Translations under genes and position numbers: made by a program
Shown: positions 23,245 through 31,701 of the stretch, piece by piece
Numbering within the stretch: the first letter of the stretch is position 1
Layout of the letters: the number at the start of each line of letters is the position of its first letter
Source: a virus
Reading direction: 5' to 3' (one strand)
DNA length: 42,291 nucleotides
Virus record (IMG/VR): IMGVR_UViG_3300036398_001345
Coordinates: 1 to 42,291 of that record
The notes under the pieces: generated by a model
The model's database searches: none
Told to the model about the DNA's origin: nothing
What the model saw: the letters and a program-made list of their open reading frames with translations, nothing else

Positions 23245-23893
23245 TCACTATCTCCTTTATTTTATTTTTTAATTCTGTTAATATATCGTTATTTGCACTC
23301 GTATAGTGTGCAGCCAATTCGTGTTTCCAACTCAAAAGTTCACTAACATCTGTCTTATGGATAACAACATTTTCCAAAAACGATTTTAGTCTTTTTTCCA
23401 ATTTATCACAATCAACCGATTGATATGCAGACCAACCATTTATATTACAATGTATTGTTATATTTTCTACATTAGAATCACTTATGAATCTAAGAGATTC
23501 CCATATCGAACCTTCTGCACATTCACCATCTGATATTACACAATGAACTGTTATATTTTTATTACCAACTGCAATACCAGTTGCAACGGTTATACCTAAC
23601 CCAAGACTGCCAGTAGCAACATCAATATAGTTATCAATATCTCTATCTGGATGAATACCATGTTTAACTAACAACTGTTCAGCATCAACTCCATAAAAAT
23701 GTTCCAATACAACATACAATGCCAATCCAGCATGACCATTTGATAGTACAACTTTATCATCCACTCCCTTCTTAGAATAAATGTCAAACAATATTGGTAG
23801 TGTAGTTAAACAGCTACCGAGATGTCCGAGATTATGTTTTACGCTTATATCAACAAGTCTATACATTAACTGATAAACGATTGGTTCTCTCAT
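23237..23893 (-). CDS. Transketolase-like PP-domain subunit
   Basis: This 218-residue protein matches the N-terminal, diphosphate-binding domain of transketolase: LGHLGSCLTTLPILFDIY, VVLSNGHAGLALYVVLE, TGSLGLGITVATGIAVG. The ThDP metal motif reads SDGECAEGSIWESLRF followed by the Asn in HCNING. It would transfer two-carbon ketol units, plausibly onto a nucleotide sugar to build a branched or keto sugar. AAGGAG precedes ATG 23893. The matching Pyr-domain subunit is at 22207-22689. Confidence 0.85.
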   Translation of the reverse strand: MREPIVYQLMYRLVDISVKHNLGHLGSCLTTLPILFDIYSKKGVDDKVVLSNGHAGLALYVVLEHFYGVDAEQLLVKHGIHPDRDIDNYIDVATGSLGLGITVATGIAVGNKNITVHCVISDGECAEGSIWESLRFISDSNVENITIHCNINGWSAYQSVDCDKLEKRLKSFLENVVIHKTDVSELLSWKHELAAHYTSANNDILTELKNKIKEIVNA

Positions 23894-23905
23894 TGAAAAA
23901 ACTCC

Positions 23906-24463
23906 TTAATGTTTAAAGATTACCAATAAACCTCTATGGCATCTTTCGTTTGGTAATGTTGATTTGTTGAATAATACATGATGTAAATTACTATTCTTAC
24001 ATTCTTCAAGAATTTCAAGAAGATTTGGAAAACTACCATCTATTTCTGGAAACAAATTAACATCATGGTAAATCAATATTCCATTTGGTAACAATAGATT
24101 ATCATAAACATATCTGAACCATTCGTTTGTGTGATGATGGTCTGCATCTGACAGTATGAAATCATATTTATCTTTGGTTGAAAATACAAAATCCTTTTCA
24201 TCCGATGTAACAATGTTAATCTTTTCACCATACCTTTCTTTAACTTCTATTGGCATAGCCCTTCCGAAATCAATCCAATTATCTACTAATGTATAACTTG
24301 GATTATTGCCATTGTAAGCAATCGCCTCGAGTATATTATCTGTTGCTCTACCACCACCTACACCAAGTTCTAATATTTTTTCTGACTTATGTGATGCAAC
24401 TAATCCTGCAACTAAATGTGCATGACAGACATCAATCTTTACATTTTCATTATTACCAAACAT
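23906..24463 (-). CDS. SAM-dependent methyltransferase
   Basis: This 185-residue class I methyltransferase has motif I ILELGVGGGRATDNILEAI, TLVDNWIDFGRA after strand 2, ILSDADHHHTNEWFRYVYD with the acidic/His cluster typical of metal-dependent O-methyltransferases of the Methyltransf_24 group, and LIYHDVN. ATG 24463 is preferred to 24475 because GGAG is seven bases upstream. It lies between the epimerase and the transketolase, so an O-methylated sugar is a reasonable guess. Confidence 0.78.
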   Translation of the reverse strand: MFGNNENVKIDVCHAHLVAGLVASHKSEKILELGVGGGRATDNILEAIAYNGNNPSYTLVDNWIDFGRAMPIEVKERYGEKINIVTSDEKDFVFSTKDKYDFILSDADHHHTNEWFRYVYDNLLLPNGILIYHDVNLFPEIDGSFPNLLEILEECKNSNLHHVLFNKSTLPNERCHRGLLVIFKH

Positions 24464-24464
24464 A

Positions 24465-25310
24465 CTAATCTCCAATTTTTAATTTATGTAATTCGTTTAG
24501 TCCATCTTCAAGACTATACTTTGGAAAATATTTATACTTATCTTTCAACTTTGATATATCAGCAACCCAAGATTTAATCGTATCGAATGTTCTCATTTTA
24601 TCTTCTATTAAATTAACATCAATACTATAACCGAATATATCACTTAATATATCGTAAACCTCTTTGTTTGTCCATTGACTGCCAAAACCTATATTAACAA
24701 CATCACCCTTAATCATTTCGGAATCAGAATTTGATATTACTAAAAGAGCATCTACAAAGTCATCTATGTAAATAAAATCATGTACACCGGGTGATATTGT
24801 TATGGATTCTTTTTTTACAAATTTATCAAATAATGTTGGTATAAATCTGTGTGATTTTTCATAAAGACCATATACTGAAAAGGGTCTTACCGTAACTATC
24901 GGTTTGTTATATCTGGATGCAAATCCTTTACATAACATTGTTCCAGATGATTTTGTTGCAGAGTATATTGTATTTGGTTCTAAATAATCATCCTCTGACA
25001 TGGGTTTGTTTTTTGTTCCATACTCAGATGATGAACCACAATAAACAAATGCCTTGTAATTTACATCTTTCGTTTGTTCAAGTAAGTTGTAAGTAAACAT
25101 GACATTCGACTCGAACATAGAATCTTCATCATAGATTTCAGCAGCAAAATGGAATATGTAATCCGGATTAAATGATTTAATTTTTTTTACCAAACTGTAA
25201 TCTCTTTTTATTTCCATTACATCACAGTTGATAAACCTTTCAAGTAAATGTTTACCGAGAAATCCAGTTGATCCGGTTATTACAATTTTTTTATTTTCAA
25301 TATTATGCAT
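24465..25310 (-). CDS. NAD-dependent sugar epimerase/dehydratase
   Basis: This is a 281-residue extended short-chain dehydrogenase acting on nucleotide sugars. The NAD-binding ITGSTGFLGKHL (Gly13, Gly16, Gly19), the HFAAE strand, catalytic Ser in CGSSSEYG, Tyr116-xxx-Lys120 in YSATKSSG, and RPFSVYGLYEKSHRFIP are all present. The exact reaction (4-epimerase, 4,6-dehydratase, reductase) cannot be fixed by eye. ATG 25310 overlaps the end of the upstream methyltransferase gene by eight bases; the longer frame is rejected. Confidence 0.88.
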   Translation of the reverse strand: MHNIENKKIVITGSTGFLGKHLLERFINCDVMEIKRDYSLVKKIKSFNPDYIFHFAAEIYDEDSMFESNVMFTYNLLEQTKDVNYKAFVYCGSSSEYGTKNKPMSEDDYLEPNTIYSATKSSGTMLCKGFASRYNKPIVTVRPFSVYGLYEKSHRFIPTLFDKFVKKESITISPGVHDFIYIDDFVDALLVISNSDSEMIKGDVVNIGFGSQWTNKEVYDILSDIFGYSIDVNLIEDKMRTFDTIKSWVADISKLKDKYKYFPKYSLEDGLNELHKLKIGD

Positions 25311-25794
25311 TTTCGCCAAACACCATGAAAGCATTATTCAAATCAATACCAGATGTGAATATGTTTTTATACCCTTTATCTTCCATATAGTCATGTATTA
25401 TCTGTGGTGTAAATATATTCAAGTGTTTTAAGTTATTCCAAGGTCTCCAATAGACTTGTGAATAATCTGGAAGATACAAAAACAATACACCGCCTGATTT
25501 CAATTTAGTTGTCCAGTAATCCAAAACATCAACCCAGTTATTAAGGTGTTCAAGGCAGTGTGAAGAAAATACATAGTCCAAATTATTATATGGAATGTTC
25601 ATAGCATCCCATTCATTTATCACAGGATCAATTGGATGTGCTCCCGGAAAAGCCCATTCTTCTCTATTACATCCAATATCAACACCCACTCCTTTACAAA
25701 CTTGTTGTGCATAAGGTATTGCAAATCTTGAAGCATAACCTTCACTTTGAAACTTTGGATAGGTTTTTCCTTTATATGTTATTGTTTCAATCAT
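25303..25794 (-). CDS. SAM-dependent methyltransferase (Methyltransf_11-like)
   Basis: This is a 163-residue class I methyltransferase. Motif I is GVGVDIGCNREEWAFPGAHPID; motif II/III is DYVFSSHCLEHLNNWVDVLD; and LKSGGVLFLYLPD follows. The C-terminal NLKHLNIFTPQIIHDYMEDKGY is the usual acceptor-side part of capsular and sugar methyltransferases. It sits between a GT2 gene and the epimerase with four- to eight-base overlaps. GAGG precedes the ATG. Substrate unknown. Confidence 0.82.
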   Translation of the reverse strand: MIETITYKGKTYPKFQSEGYASRFAIPYAQQVCKGVGVDIGCNREEWAFPGAHPIDPVINEWDAMNIPYNNLDYVFSSHCLEHLNNWVDVLDYWTTKLKSGGVLFLYLPDYSQVYWRPWNNLKHLNIFTPQIIHDYMEDKGYKNIFTSGIDLNNAFMVFGENA

Positions 25795-26413
25795 GGATTT
25801 CCTCGTAAAATTTGTTTTGATTTTCTTGACGGTCTATTGTTTTTGAATGGAATAAACAAAATTCCTTTTCCTCTGGAAAAGCAGAATATGTTTCGTATCC
25901 TGATAGTCTTTCGTGTACTTTATTTTTCCAAACAATTTCTTCTTTGTTTTTGTATATTCGTGTTTGATAATCTGGCCAATTTATTCTACCAATTTCATCA
26001 ACTCTCCAACCCCATTTTTTAATATGTTCTTCTGTTATACCATCCACTAAGTTCCATCTTGGAACCAAAAACATATCAACATCATTATCAATGAGTAGTT
26101 CGTGTAAATTATCTATCATGTCTCCAGACGGAAGTTCATCTGCATCTATATTGAATATCCATTTTTGTGTACAATGACTTTTCAAATTGTTTTTGAATTG
26201 TGCAAAATCTTTATCTAATGGAAATTCTATAACCTTAAAGTTTTTTATAGTATCTCTGTATGAATCTATAACACTTCTAACAGCAGATGTAACGGCCATC
26301 GTGTCCATTTGAACAACTATTTCATCATCATCTTTTAATTTATCTTTAAGAAATCGCAACAAAACATTCAAATCCATGTCTTCATTACAGGTGGTAATAG
26401 TATATGAAATCAT
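25787..26413 (-). CDS. Family 2-like glycosyltransferase
   Basis: This is a 208-residue GT-A protein. It starts MISYTITTCNEDMDL and has the DxD site FNIDADELP (Asp90, Asp92). Its end (VWKNKVHERLSGYETYSAFPEEKEFCLFHSKTI, split here as WKNKVHERLSG and LFHSKTI) matches the family of WaaE/KdtX-like glycosyltransferases. It overlaps neighbours by four and eight bases, indicating a single transcript. The sugar donor is unknown. Confidence 0.8.
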   Translation of the reverse strand: MISYTITTCNEDMDLNVLLRFLKDKLKDDDEIVVQMDTMAVTSAVRSVIDSYRDTIKNFKVIEFPLDKDFAQFKNNLKSHCTQKWIFNIDADELPSGDMIDNLHELLIDNDVDMFLVPRWNLVDGITEEHIKKWGWRVDEIGRINWPDYQTRIYKNKEEIVWKNKVHERLSGYETYSAFPEEKEFCLFHSKTIDRQENQNKFYEEIHD

Positions 26414-27720
26414 TTTGTATCTTCTCCAGAAACCGGTGTTATTTTTTTAAGTTTAGGTAAATTGATAGAAACTTGTTGTGCAAATTTAGGCAATCTATCA
26501 TTTAGTATCTTAATAAATTTGTTATGCATTTTTTCATATGACCAAAGATTTTCAACCTCTCTAACGGATAACTTAGAGTTTCTTAAAAATTTAGTATAGT
26601 TGTTAAAAACATCATACAATACTTTTGATGCGTCTTGATAGTTTACAGTAAACCATTGTGTTCCTGCGTTTATTACACTCTGCCAAACTGCACTTGGATG
26701 GACGGGTTTTAATTCACCTTTCAAATGAGTGTGGAAATTCTGATTAACAAAGTCTACATGACCACTCCATCCTGAAACAATGATTGGTTTACCACTTGCC
26801 ATAAATTCAGCAATAGGTCTACCGTAACCCTCACCTTTTGTAAATGAAACAAATGCCTTAACTTTCTTGTGATTGTATAGAGAGTTCATTTCTTCATCAG
26901 TCAATTCACCGTGAATAAGATATATGTTTGGCATATCAGTTTTTTTAGTCATTTGTTTTATCAAATTTATCTTTTCAATAACTCTACTTTTATCAGTTGT
27001 TGAAAATGTTCCACATGATGTCTTTAATAAAAGAGCAGGTTTTTTAGGTTGACCAGAAAATGTTTCTATGAATGTATAAATCAAACCAGATATGTCTTTT
27101 CTATCTTGTCCAAAGTCACCTTTAAGCCAATGTCCTACAAAAAGAAATGCAAAATCTTCTTCCATTTGATTAAGAGTTTCTTCTATACCAGAGTTCATTT
27201 CGATTGACTTATTGTAAATATCCAATCGAACACCTTCGTGTAAAACTTCAACAGGTGTTGTAAGTTTCAAAATATCAATAGCAGTATTTGTAACTTTATC
27301 GTGTTTAGTATATGATGTTTCATCAAAAACTTTTTTAGCGTGTTTCGATGGAACTATAACTAAATTCATTTTATTACAACCATCAATCCATTCTGGAGAA
27401 CAAGCATCTGTTTCAACTCCAGCAGTAATACCAACATTATACTTACCAACAGGTTGAAATTCATTTGGTATAGTACATTGCATCCAAATATCAGGTTGTC
27501 TGTTTAATGGTTCTGTCCTCACCAAATCCAATATAAGTTTATCATCTTGTTTGTTTGGATTCAATGCATTCATTGGAGTATCGCCCCAATTTATTGAAAT
27601 GACACTTATATTAAACTTATCCATTTTTATCAAGGAAAGTAACAAATCTCTTGCGTGGGATCCATAACCACTCATTGTAGCAACCGGTCCACAAAATACT
27701 AATTCTGGTCTATAATTCAT
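26410..27720 (-). CDS. GT-B (family 4-like) glycosyltransferase
   Basis: This is a 436-residue GT-B glycosyltransferase. The N-terminal glycine loop is FCGPVATMSGYGSHARDLLL, the hinge AGVETDACSPEWIDGCNKM is followed by VIVPSKHAKKVF, and the donor-site EX7E-type motif reads EGYGRPIAEFMASGKPIIV, followed by GHVDF. The length is normal for the family. It is one of three consecutive large GT-B genes (26410-30562). AAGGA precedes ATG 27720. Acceptor unknown. Confidence 0.87.
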   Translation of the reverse strand: MNYRPELVFCGPVATMSGYGSHARDLLLSLIKMDKFNISVISINWGDTPMNALNPNKQDDKLILDLVRTEPLNRQPDIWMQCTIPNEFQPVGKYNVGITAGVETDACSPEWIDGCNKMNLVIVPSKHAKKVFDETSYTKHDKVTNTAIDILKLTTPVEVLHEGVRLDIYNKSIEMNSGIEETLNQMEEDFAFLFVGHWLKGDFGQDRKDISGLIYTFIETFSGQPKKPALLLKTSCGTFSTTDKSRVIEKINLIKQMTKKTDMPNIYLIHGELTDEEMNSLYNHKKVKAFVSFTKGEGYGRPIAEFMASGKPIIVSGWSGHVDFVNQNFHTHLKGELKPVHPSAVWQSVINAGTQWFTVNYQDASKVLYDVFNNYTKFLRNSKLSVREVENLWSYEKMHNKFIKILNDRLPKFAQQVSINLPKLKKITPVSGEDTK

Positions 27721-27730
27721 ATTGTAATCC

Positions 27731-29167
27731 TTAAACTTTGTATAATCCGTAACGACTTCTTGGGTTGAAGTTGTTCAAACAATTATTTATACTTTCTACT
27801 ATTCTTTTACCCATATTCTTACTTTCCATTCCAACCTTTTCATCCATCATATATTTACGACCTTTCAATCCTGCAATCTTTCTGTCTTCCTTTGATGTCT
27901 GATACCACTCATAAAGTGCCTGACCAATATCTCTGAAATCAGCTCTGTCATCGAAAATGTATGGAGTTGGAACAGAACCTTGAACTGATATATTTGATGG
28001 CCACACGGGCTTAACCCATTCACCATGTTGTAAATGTCCCCATTCATCCTTTCTATGCAAAGTATGTACTTTAATGTAATCATCTTCTGTAAAATACTCA
28101 TTTGTTTCTGGATTGATAAAACCACATTGGTCTTGCAATCCACCTGTAACATTCACCACAACAGGTGTTCCAGATATAATAGATTCCGCAGTAGCAAGTC
28201 CAAACCCCTCATTTGAAGCCATGTTGATAACAACATCTGCATTATTGTAAAGGATATTCAACTTTCTTGATTCTATAATTCTATCATCAAATAAAACTTG
28301 ATATTCATTACACAATTCACCAACAAGTGAAACCAAATCTGTTCCATTTGGATCAATAGGTTGGGTATGCATAAATAAAACACAATCTTCTGCCGCATTA
28401 CCACCGTTCTTGTCTACGAGTTGGCAAAAATGTTTGTATGCAAGAACAACATCTCCTGGATGTTTACGATGAATATTTCTATTGTTCCACATAACAACAA
28501 ACTTATTAGGATTTTCACCACGAATTTTTTTACTTTCTTCTTGTAGTTCATTCCAATCATTATGTTGTTCTGTTTCATTTGCATTTATTGGATAGAAAAT
28601 ATTTGAATTGATTCCATGTGGTACATAAGTAATTCTACCATTAGATGTACTTTCACCTATTCTATTGAATATTCTATTATTTATACCATAAGTTTGTTTT
28701 GAAATCGCCATTAACAAATCACAACTAGCATACGCATCTTTATTCCACATAGGATCAGTTGCAGTATTTCCAATCAATCCTGCACCATCCCATATATTCA
28801 AATAAAGTAATGGAATATATTGACGAATTTCATGTTCCATATTATACAACCATCCCCAAAATCTTGGATCAGTAAAGTGTAATATTGCATCTGGCTTTTC
28901 CATATCAATTAGTCTTCTCAAAGTCAATGGATCACCATATCCATCGTGTGCATATATCTTAGATGACGCATCTGGAACACCTGTTATTTGTGCAGCATCA
29001 TCTGATAAATCGAAAATCTTTCCTTTATCTGGATGATTTATAGCGGCACCTAATTGAACCCAATCAAATTCTTTTATAGTATTCAAAACTATATCTCTCG
29101 ATACAGTTGCAATACCAGATGTAAGTCTCAAATCATCTGACAGTAATAATATCTTTTTCTTTGCCAT
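27731..29167 (-). CDS. GT-B (family 4-like) glycosyltransferase
   Basis: This is a 478-residue GT-B transferase. Its start MAKKKILLLSDDLRLTSGIATVSRDIV has the typical GIA/V donor-side loop. The middle contains LLMAISKQTYGI and VVMWNNRNIHRKHPGDVVLAY, and the EX7E motif is in NEGFGLATAESIISGTPVV, followed by NVTGGLQDQ. AAAGG precedes ATG 29167. It is in an operon with the neighbouring GT genes. Sugar and acceptor are unknown. Confidence 0.88.
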   Translation of the reverse strand: MAKKKILLLSDDLRLTSGIATVSRDIVLNTIKEFDWVQLGAAINHPDKGKIFDLSDDAAQITGVPDASSKIYAHDGYGDPLTLRRLIDMEKPDAILHFTDPRFWGWLYNMEHEIRQYIPLLYLNIWDGAGLIGNTATDPMWNKDAYASCDLLMAISKQTYGINNRIFNRIGESTSNGRITYVPHGINSNIFYPINANETEQHNDWNELQEESKKIRGENPNKFVVMWNNRNIHRKHPGDVVLAYKHFCQLVDKNGGNAAEDCVLFMHTQPIDPNGTDLVSLVGELCNEYQVLFDDRIIESRKLNILYNNADVVINMASNEGFGLATAESIISGTPVVVNVTGGLQDQCGFINPETNEYFTEDDYIKVHTLHRKDEWGHLQHGEWVKPVWPSNISVQGSVPTPYIFDDRADFRDIGQALYEWYQTSKEDRKIAGLKGRKYMMDEKVGMESKNMGKRIVESINNCLNNFNPRSRYGLYKV

Positions 29168-29176
29168 GTGAAACCT

Positions 29177-30562
29177 TTATATGTTAAAAAACTTTTGTGT
29201 TGTAGTTGATGAAACACCGTTCATGTTAATAAGCATTTTACGGTATGGTTTGAATTTGTAACCCATTTGTTCTAACGAAGAATTAAACCAATCTTCCGAG
29301 TAACTATCTTTATTTCTTTTACCGTTTGAAACTATTGTTTGTATATCACGAACAAAGTTATCAAGTCTATTCATATCTCTTGTTAATCGTATCAATCTTA
29401 ATCTTCGTCTGTTATATTCTTCTTCATCTTTTTCTAATCTTTGAATCTCTAATATAAGACTTTTTAATGAATTTTCCAAATCATTTATATCATAAGATAA
29501 AACTAATTCAGCAAATTCCGTTCCCTTGAACAAATCAATGTATGTTTTATCGTAGATTGGAATAGTCATCAAGTTCTTTTCTATCTGTGCATATTCAAAT
29601 CTTGGTGTGATAAACATTCCAAAGAAAGGCACTTTTGTATTTGTTGTTGATATACTAAATCTACAACCAGTTAAAAAGTCCATCATACTTTCCATCGTGT
29701 ATGTTCCAGCAAGTATCATGGGTTTGTGGTTATCGAAAACTTTGAATACAGTTGGATCCAAATCATAGTCTGGTAGGAATGTATCACTAAAAGTTTTACG
29801 AGAAACATTCGCGTGTTCTGCCAATATCTTTACATGATTAAAATAATTTTCAGGTGAGTATGTGTTTCCAATGTGAACCAATTTCTTACCAGACAGGTCT
29901 TTCAATCCCATCTTACCCATTGTTTCTACTATTGGTTTGAAGTTTCCATGTCCTTTGAATTTGGCGTAGTAAGCACATTCTGAAATGTATGGTAATTCTT
30001 TTTTATTTTCCCATGATTTCTCAATCCACTTGTCATAAATACTCATGTCAATATAACCACCGACTTGAAAAGTATAGTTGGAAGTTCCTCTCATTCCAAT
30101 ATATTCTTTCAAGGCATCTACAAAGAATGGTGTGTATGTTAAGTAGTAATCACTATATTTTATGAATGCCGGAACACAAATGGTATTGAAGTGCATGCCT
30201 TCATACGGATATATCTCGTGGTCAAAGAATGCAGTTATAGTATTCAACTTACAATACATCTTTGCCAATTCAATCAGTCTTTCTCTATGTTCTGGTTTTC
30301 TTTTTTGAATACCATCAACATCGTAGATAAATTTGTTTAGATTCAAAACAACAATATCATAACCCTCTAACTTATTTTTCAATTCAGTTATTTCCATTTC
30401 GGAAATATCTATACAGTTCTGATATTCAGATTTGAAATTGTTTGTTTCACTTGGATTGAAATAAAATGTATCAACACTATCAAGTGATGATATATTTTTA
30501 GTGAATGTATGTATTCCCCTATAAACTGATAGGTCAATGATTGCTAATTGAGCTATTTTCAC
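29177..30562 (-). CDS. GT-B-like protein, faintly like T4 alpha-glucosyltransferase
   Basis: This is a 461-residue protein. The pattern HTFTKNI near the N-terminus, YYAKFKGHGNFKPIVETMGK in the middle and RFEYAQIEKNLMTIPIYDK near residue 330 parallels the order of conserved phrases in T4 DNA alpha-glucosyltransferase (VTKFS; W-K-G-F; E-Y-T-H-L-E-L-G … IPVF). This is visual similarity only. If right, it would glucosylate modified phage DNA or another acceptor. GTG is the start, overlapping the ribbon-helix-helix gene (GTGA), with AGGTG upstream. It is the first sugar gene of the island. Confidence 0.5.
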   Translation of the reverse strand: MKIAQLAIIDLSVYRGIHTFTKNISSLDSVDTFYFNPSETNNFKSEYQNCIDISEMEITELKNKLEGYDIVVLNLNKFIYDVDGIQKRKPEHRERLIELAKMYCKLNTITAFFDHEIYPYEGMHFNTICVPAFIKYSDYYLTYTPFFVDALKEYIGMRGTSNYTFQVGGYIDMSIYDKWIEKSWENKKELPYISECAYYAKFKGHGNFKPIVETMGKMGLKDLSGKKLVHIGNTYSPENYFNHVKILAEHANVSRKTFSDTFLPDYDLDPTVFKVFDNHKPMILAGTYTMESMMDFLTGCRFSISTTNTKVPFFGMFITPRFEYAQIEKNLMTIPIYDKTYIDLFKGTEFAELVLSYDINDLENSLKSLILEIQRLEKDEEEYNRRRLRLIRLTRDMNRLDNFVRDIQTIVSNGKRNKDSYSEDWFNSSLEQMGYKFKPYRKMLINMNGVSSTTTQKFFNI

Positions 30563-30711
30563 GAAACACCTAAACTTCCGGTTAAATGATTAAGAATTAG
30601 TTTTTCTATCAATCCACTCAATTTATATCCATTATCATGGCAATATTTTACCAATTCTTCTTTGAGTTGATTTCGTATTTGAATACTGGAGTATTTTGAT
30701 TTTGCGTCCAC
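30559..30711 (-). CDS. Ribbon-helix-helix (Arc/MetJ-type) DNA-binding protein
   Basis: This is a 50-residue protein, too short for most gene finders. Its core SIQIRNQLKEELVKYCHDNG followed by YKLSGLIEKLILNHL has the strand-helix-helix spacing of RHH repressors (alternating polar/nonpolar beta strand SSIQIRNQL, then two helices with the G-Y-K-L-S turn). GTG 30711 is the likely start, with AGAG upstream. It overlaps the next gene by four bases. A palindrome lies 25 bases upstream, suggesting autoregulation of the sugar operon. Function is inferred from the motif. Confidence 0.65.
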   Translation of the reverse strand: MDAKSKYSSIQIRNQLKEELVKYCHDNGYKLSGLIEKLILNHLTGSLGVS

Positions 30712-30735
30712 AACATTCTCTAATGATTAAACATA

Positions 30736-30751
30736 TACATATAAGTATGTA
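30736..30751 (-). promoter_or_regulatory. Palindromic candidate operator
   Basis: TACATA-TAAG-TATGTA is a perfect six-base inverted repeat in the 78-base gap upstream of the ribbon-helix-helix gene. It is a plausible binding site for that regulator. Confidence 0.4.
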
Positions 30752-30789
30752 ATAATTTTAGAAAACATTAGAAAATAGTAGATTTATTT

Positions 30790-31701
30790 TTAGAACGGTA
30801 AAGTATTTCTTTTTTCTTTCGGACAGAGTTCTTCTTTATTATTAAACTCACAGTATTTACAATTTGAATAATCACGACCAGCTTCTGGTGTTTGTATAAC
30901 ATCTAAACGATATTCACCTTCTTCTGTAAAGTTTGTTGTGATAAACTCTGCAATTTCTTTTTTAATATTGTTCTGCGAAACTTTGCCGTTGGATGGTTCA
31001 AATCTTTGAACTCTCTGTTTCATTGCTTCATATTCAGCATCTTCCATTATTTTACGGCGAAGAATTAAATACTCGATATGTATTTCTTCGGGACTAACAC
31101 CGTATTGTTTTGCATAATATGTTTTGTAAAGTATCAACTGTGATGTTTTTACTTTATCTGTCTTTGCATATTTGTTCCAACCATTTGTGCTAGTTTTGAA
31201 ATCATATATGTATATCTCACCGGTCTTTGTATTTCTGATTACCAAATCAAGAAACCCAACTAATCGTACCGTTGGATGACTTTCAAGTGGAACTATGTTT
31301 AGCGGAACTTCTATACCAACCAATTCATAATCTTTCTTTTGAAAGAAATCTGCACGATGTGCTTTAAACCATTGAAGAATTTGAACACCATCGGAATAGT
31401 ATTCTTTCAACTCTTTATCATTTGAGAAATGAATACCCTTTGATTCTTCGAGTAATTTTTTATATTCACCACGAATACCAGTGTGTAACATTTCATCGAG
31501 GTCAAGTTTATTTGCCTCAACTATTGATTTCTCATAAATGTTTTTCACATACTCTTGTAACACTTCATGCATTACTGTTCCGAAAAGGGCAGCAGTTGAT
31601 GGTTGAAATGTATAGTGTTTATCTATGTAATTGAGTTTCCATCTATTAGGACAGACTTTCCACATTTGATATTGTGAGAAAGATACTTTACGATTAGGCA
31701 T
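30790..31701 (-). CDS. PD-(D/E)xK exonuclease, RecB/Cas4-like
   Basis: This 303-residue nuclease has a PD-(D/E)xK core: SFSQYQMWKVCPNRWKLNYI at the start, GTVMHEVLQEY with the motif His (about residue 45), Asp in VGFLDLVIRN (about 151), IYDFKTS giving DxK, and a QLILYKTYY motif (QxxxY). Four Cys (Cys17, and the C-terminal NCKYCEF … LCP set) fit the Fe-S cluster of AddB/Cas4-type nucleases. It likely degrades or processes DNA ends in replication or recombination. It overlaps the LYHYT gene by eight bases. Confidence 0.85.
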   Translation of the reverse strand: MPNRKVSFSQYQMWKVCPNRWKLNYIDKHYTFQPSTAALFGTVMHEVLQEYVKNIYEKSIVEANKLDLDEMLHTGIRGEYKKLLEESKGIHFSNDKELKEYYSDGVQILQWFKAHRADFFQKKDYELVGIEVPLNIVPLESHPTVRLVGFLDLVIRNTKTGEIYIYDFKTSTNGWNKYAKTDKVKTSQLILYKTYYAKQYGVSPEEIHIEYLILRRKIMEDAEYEAMKQRVQRFEPSNGKVSQNNIKKEIAEFITTNFTEEGEYRLDVIQTPEAGRDYSNCKYCEFNNKEELCPKEKRNTLPF

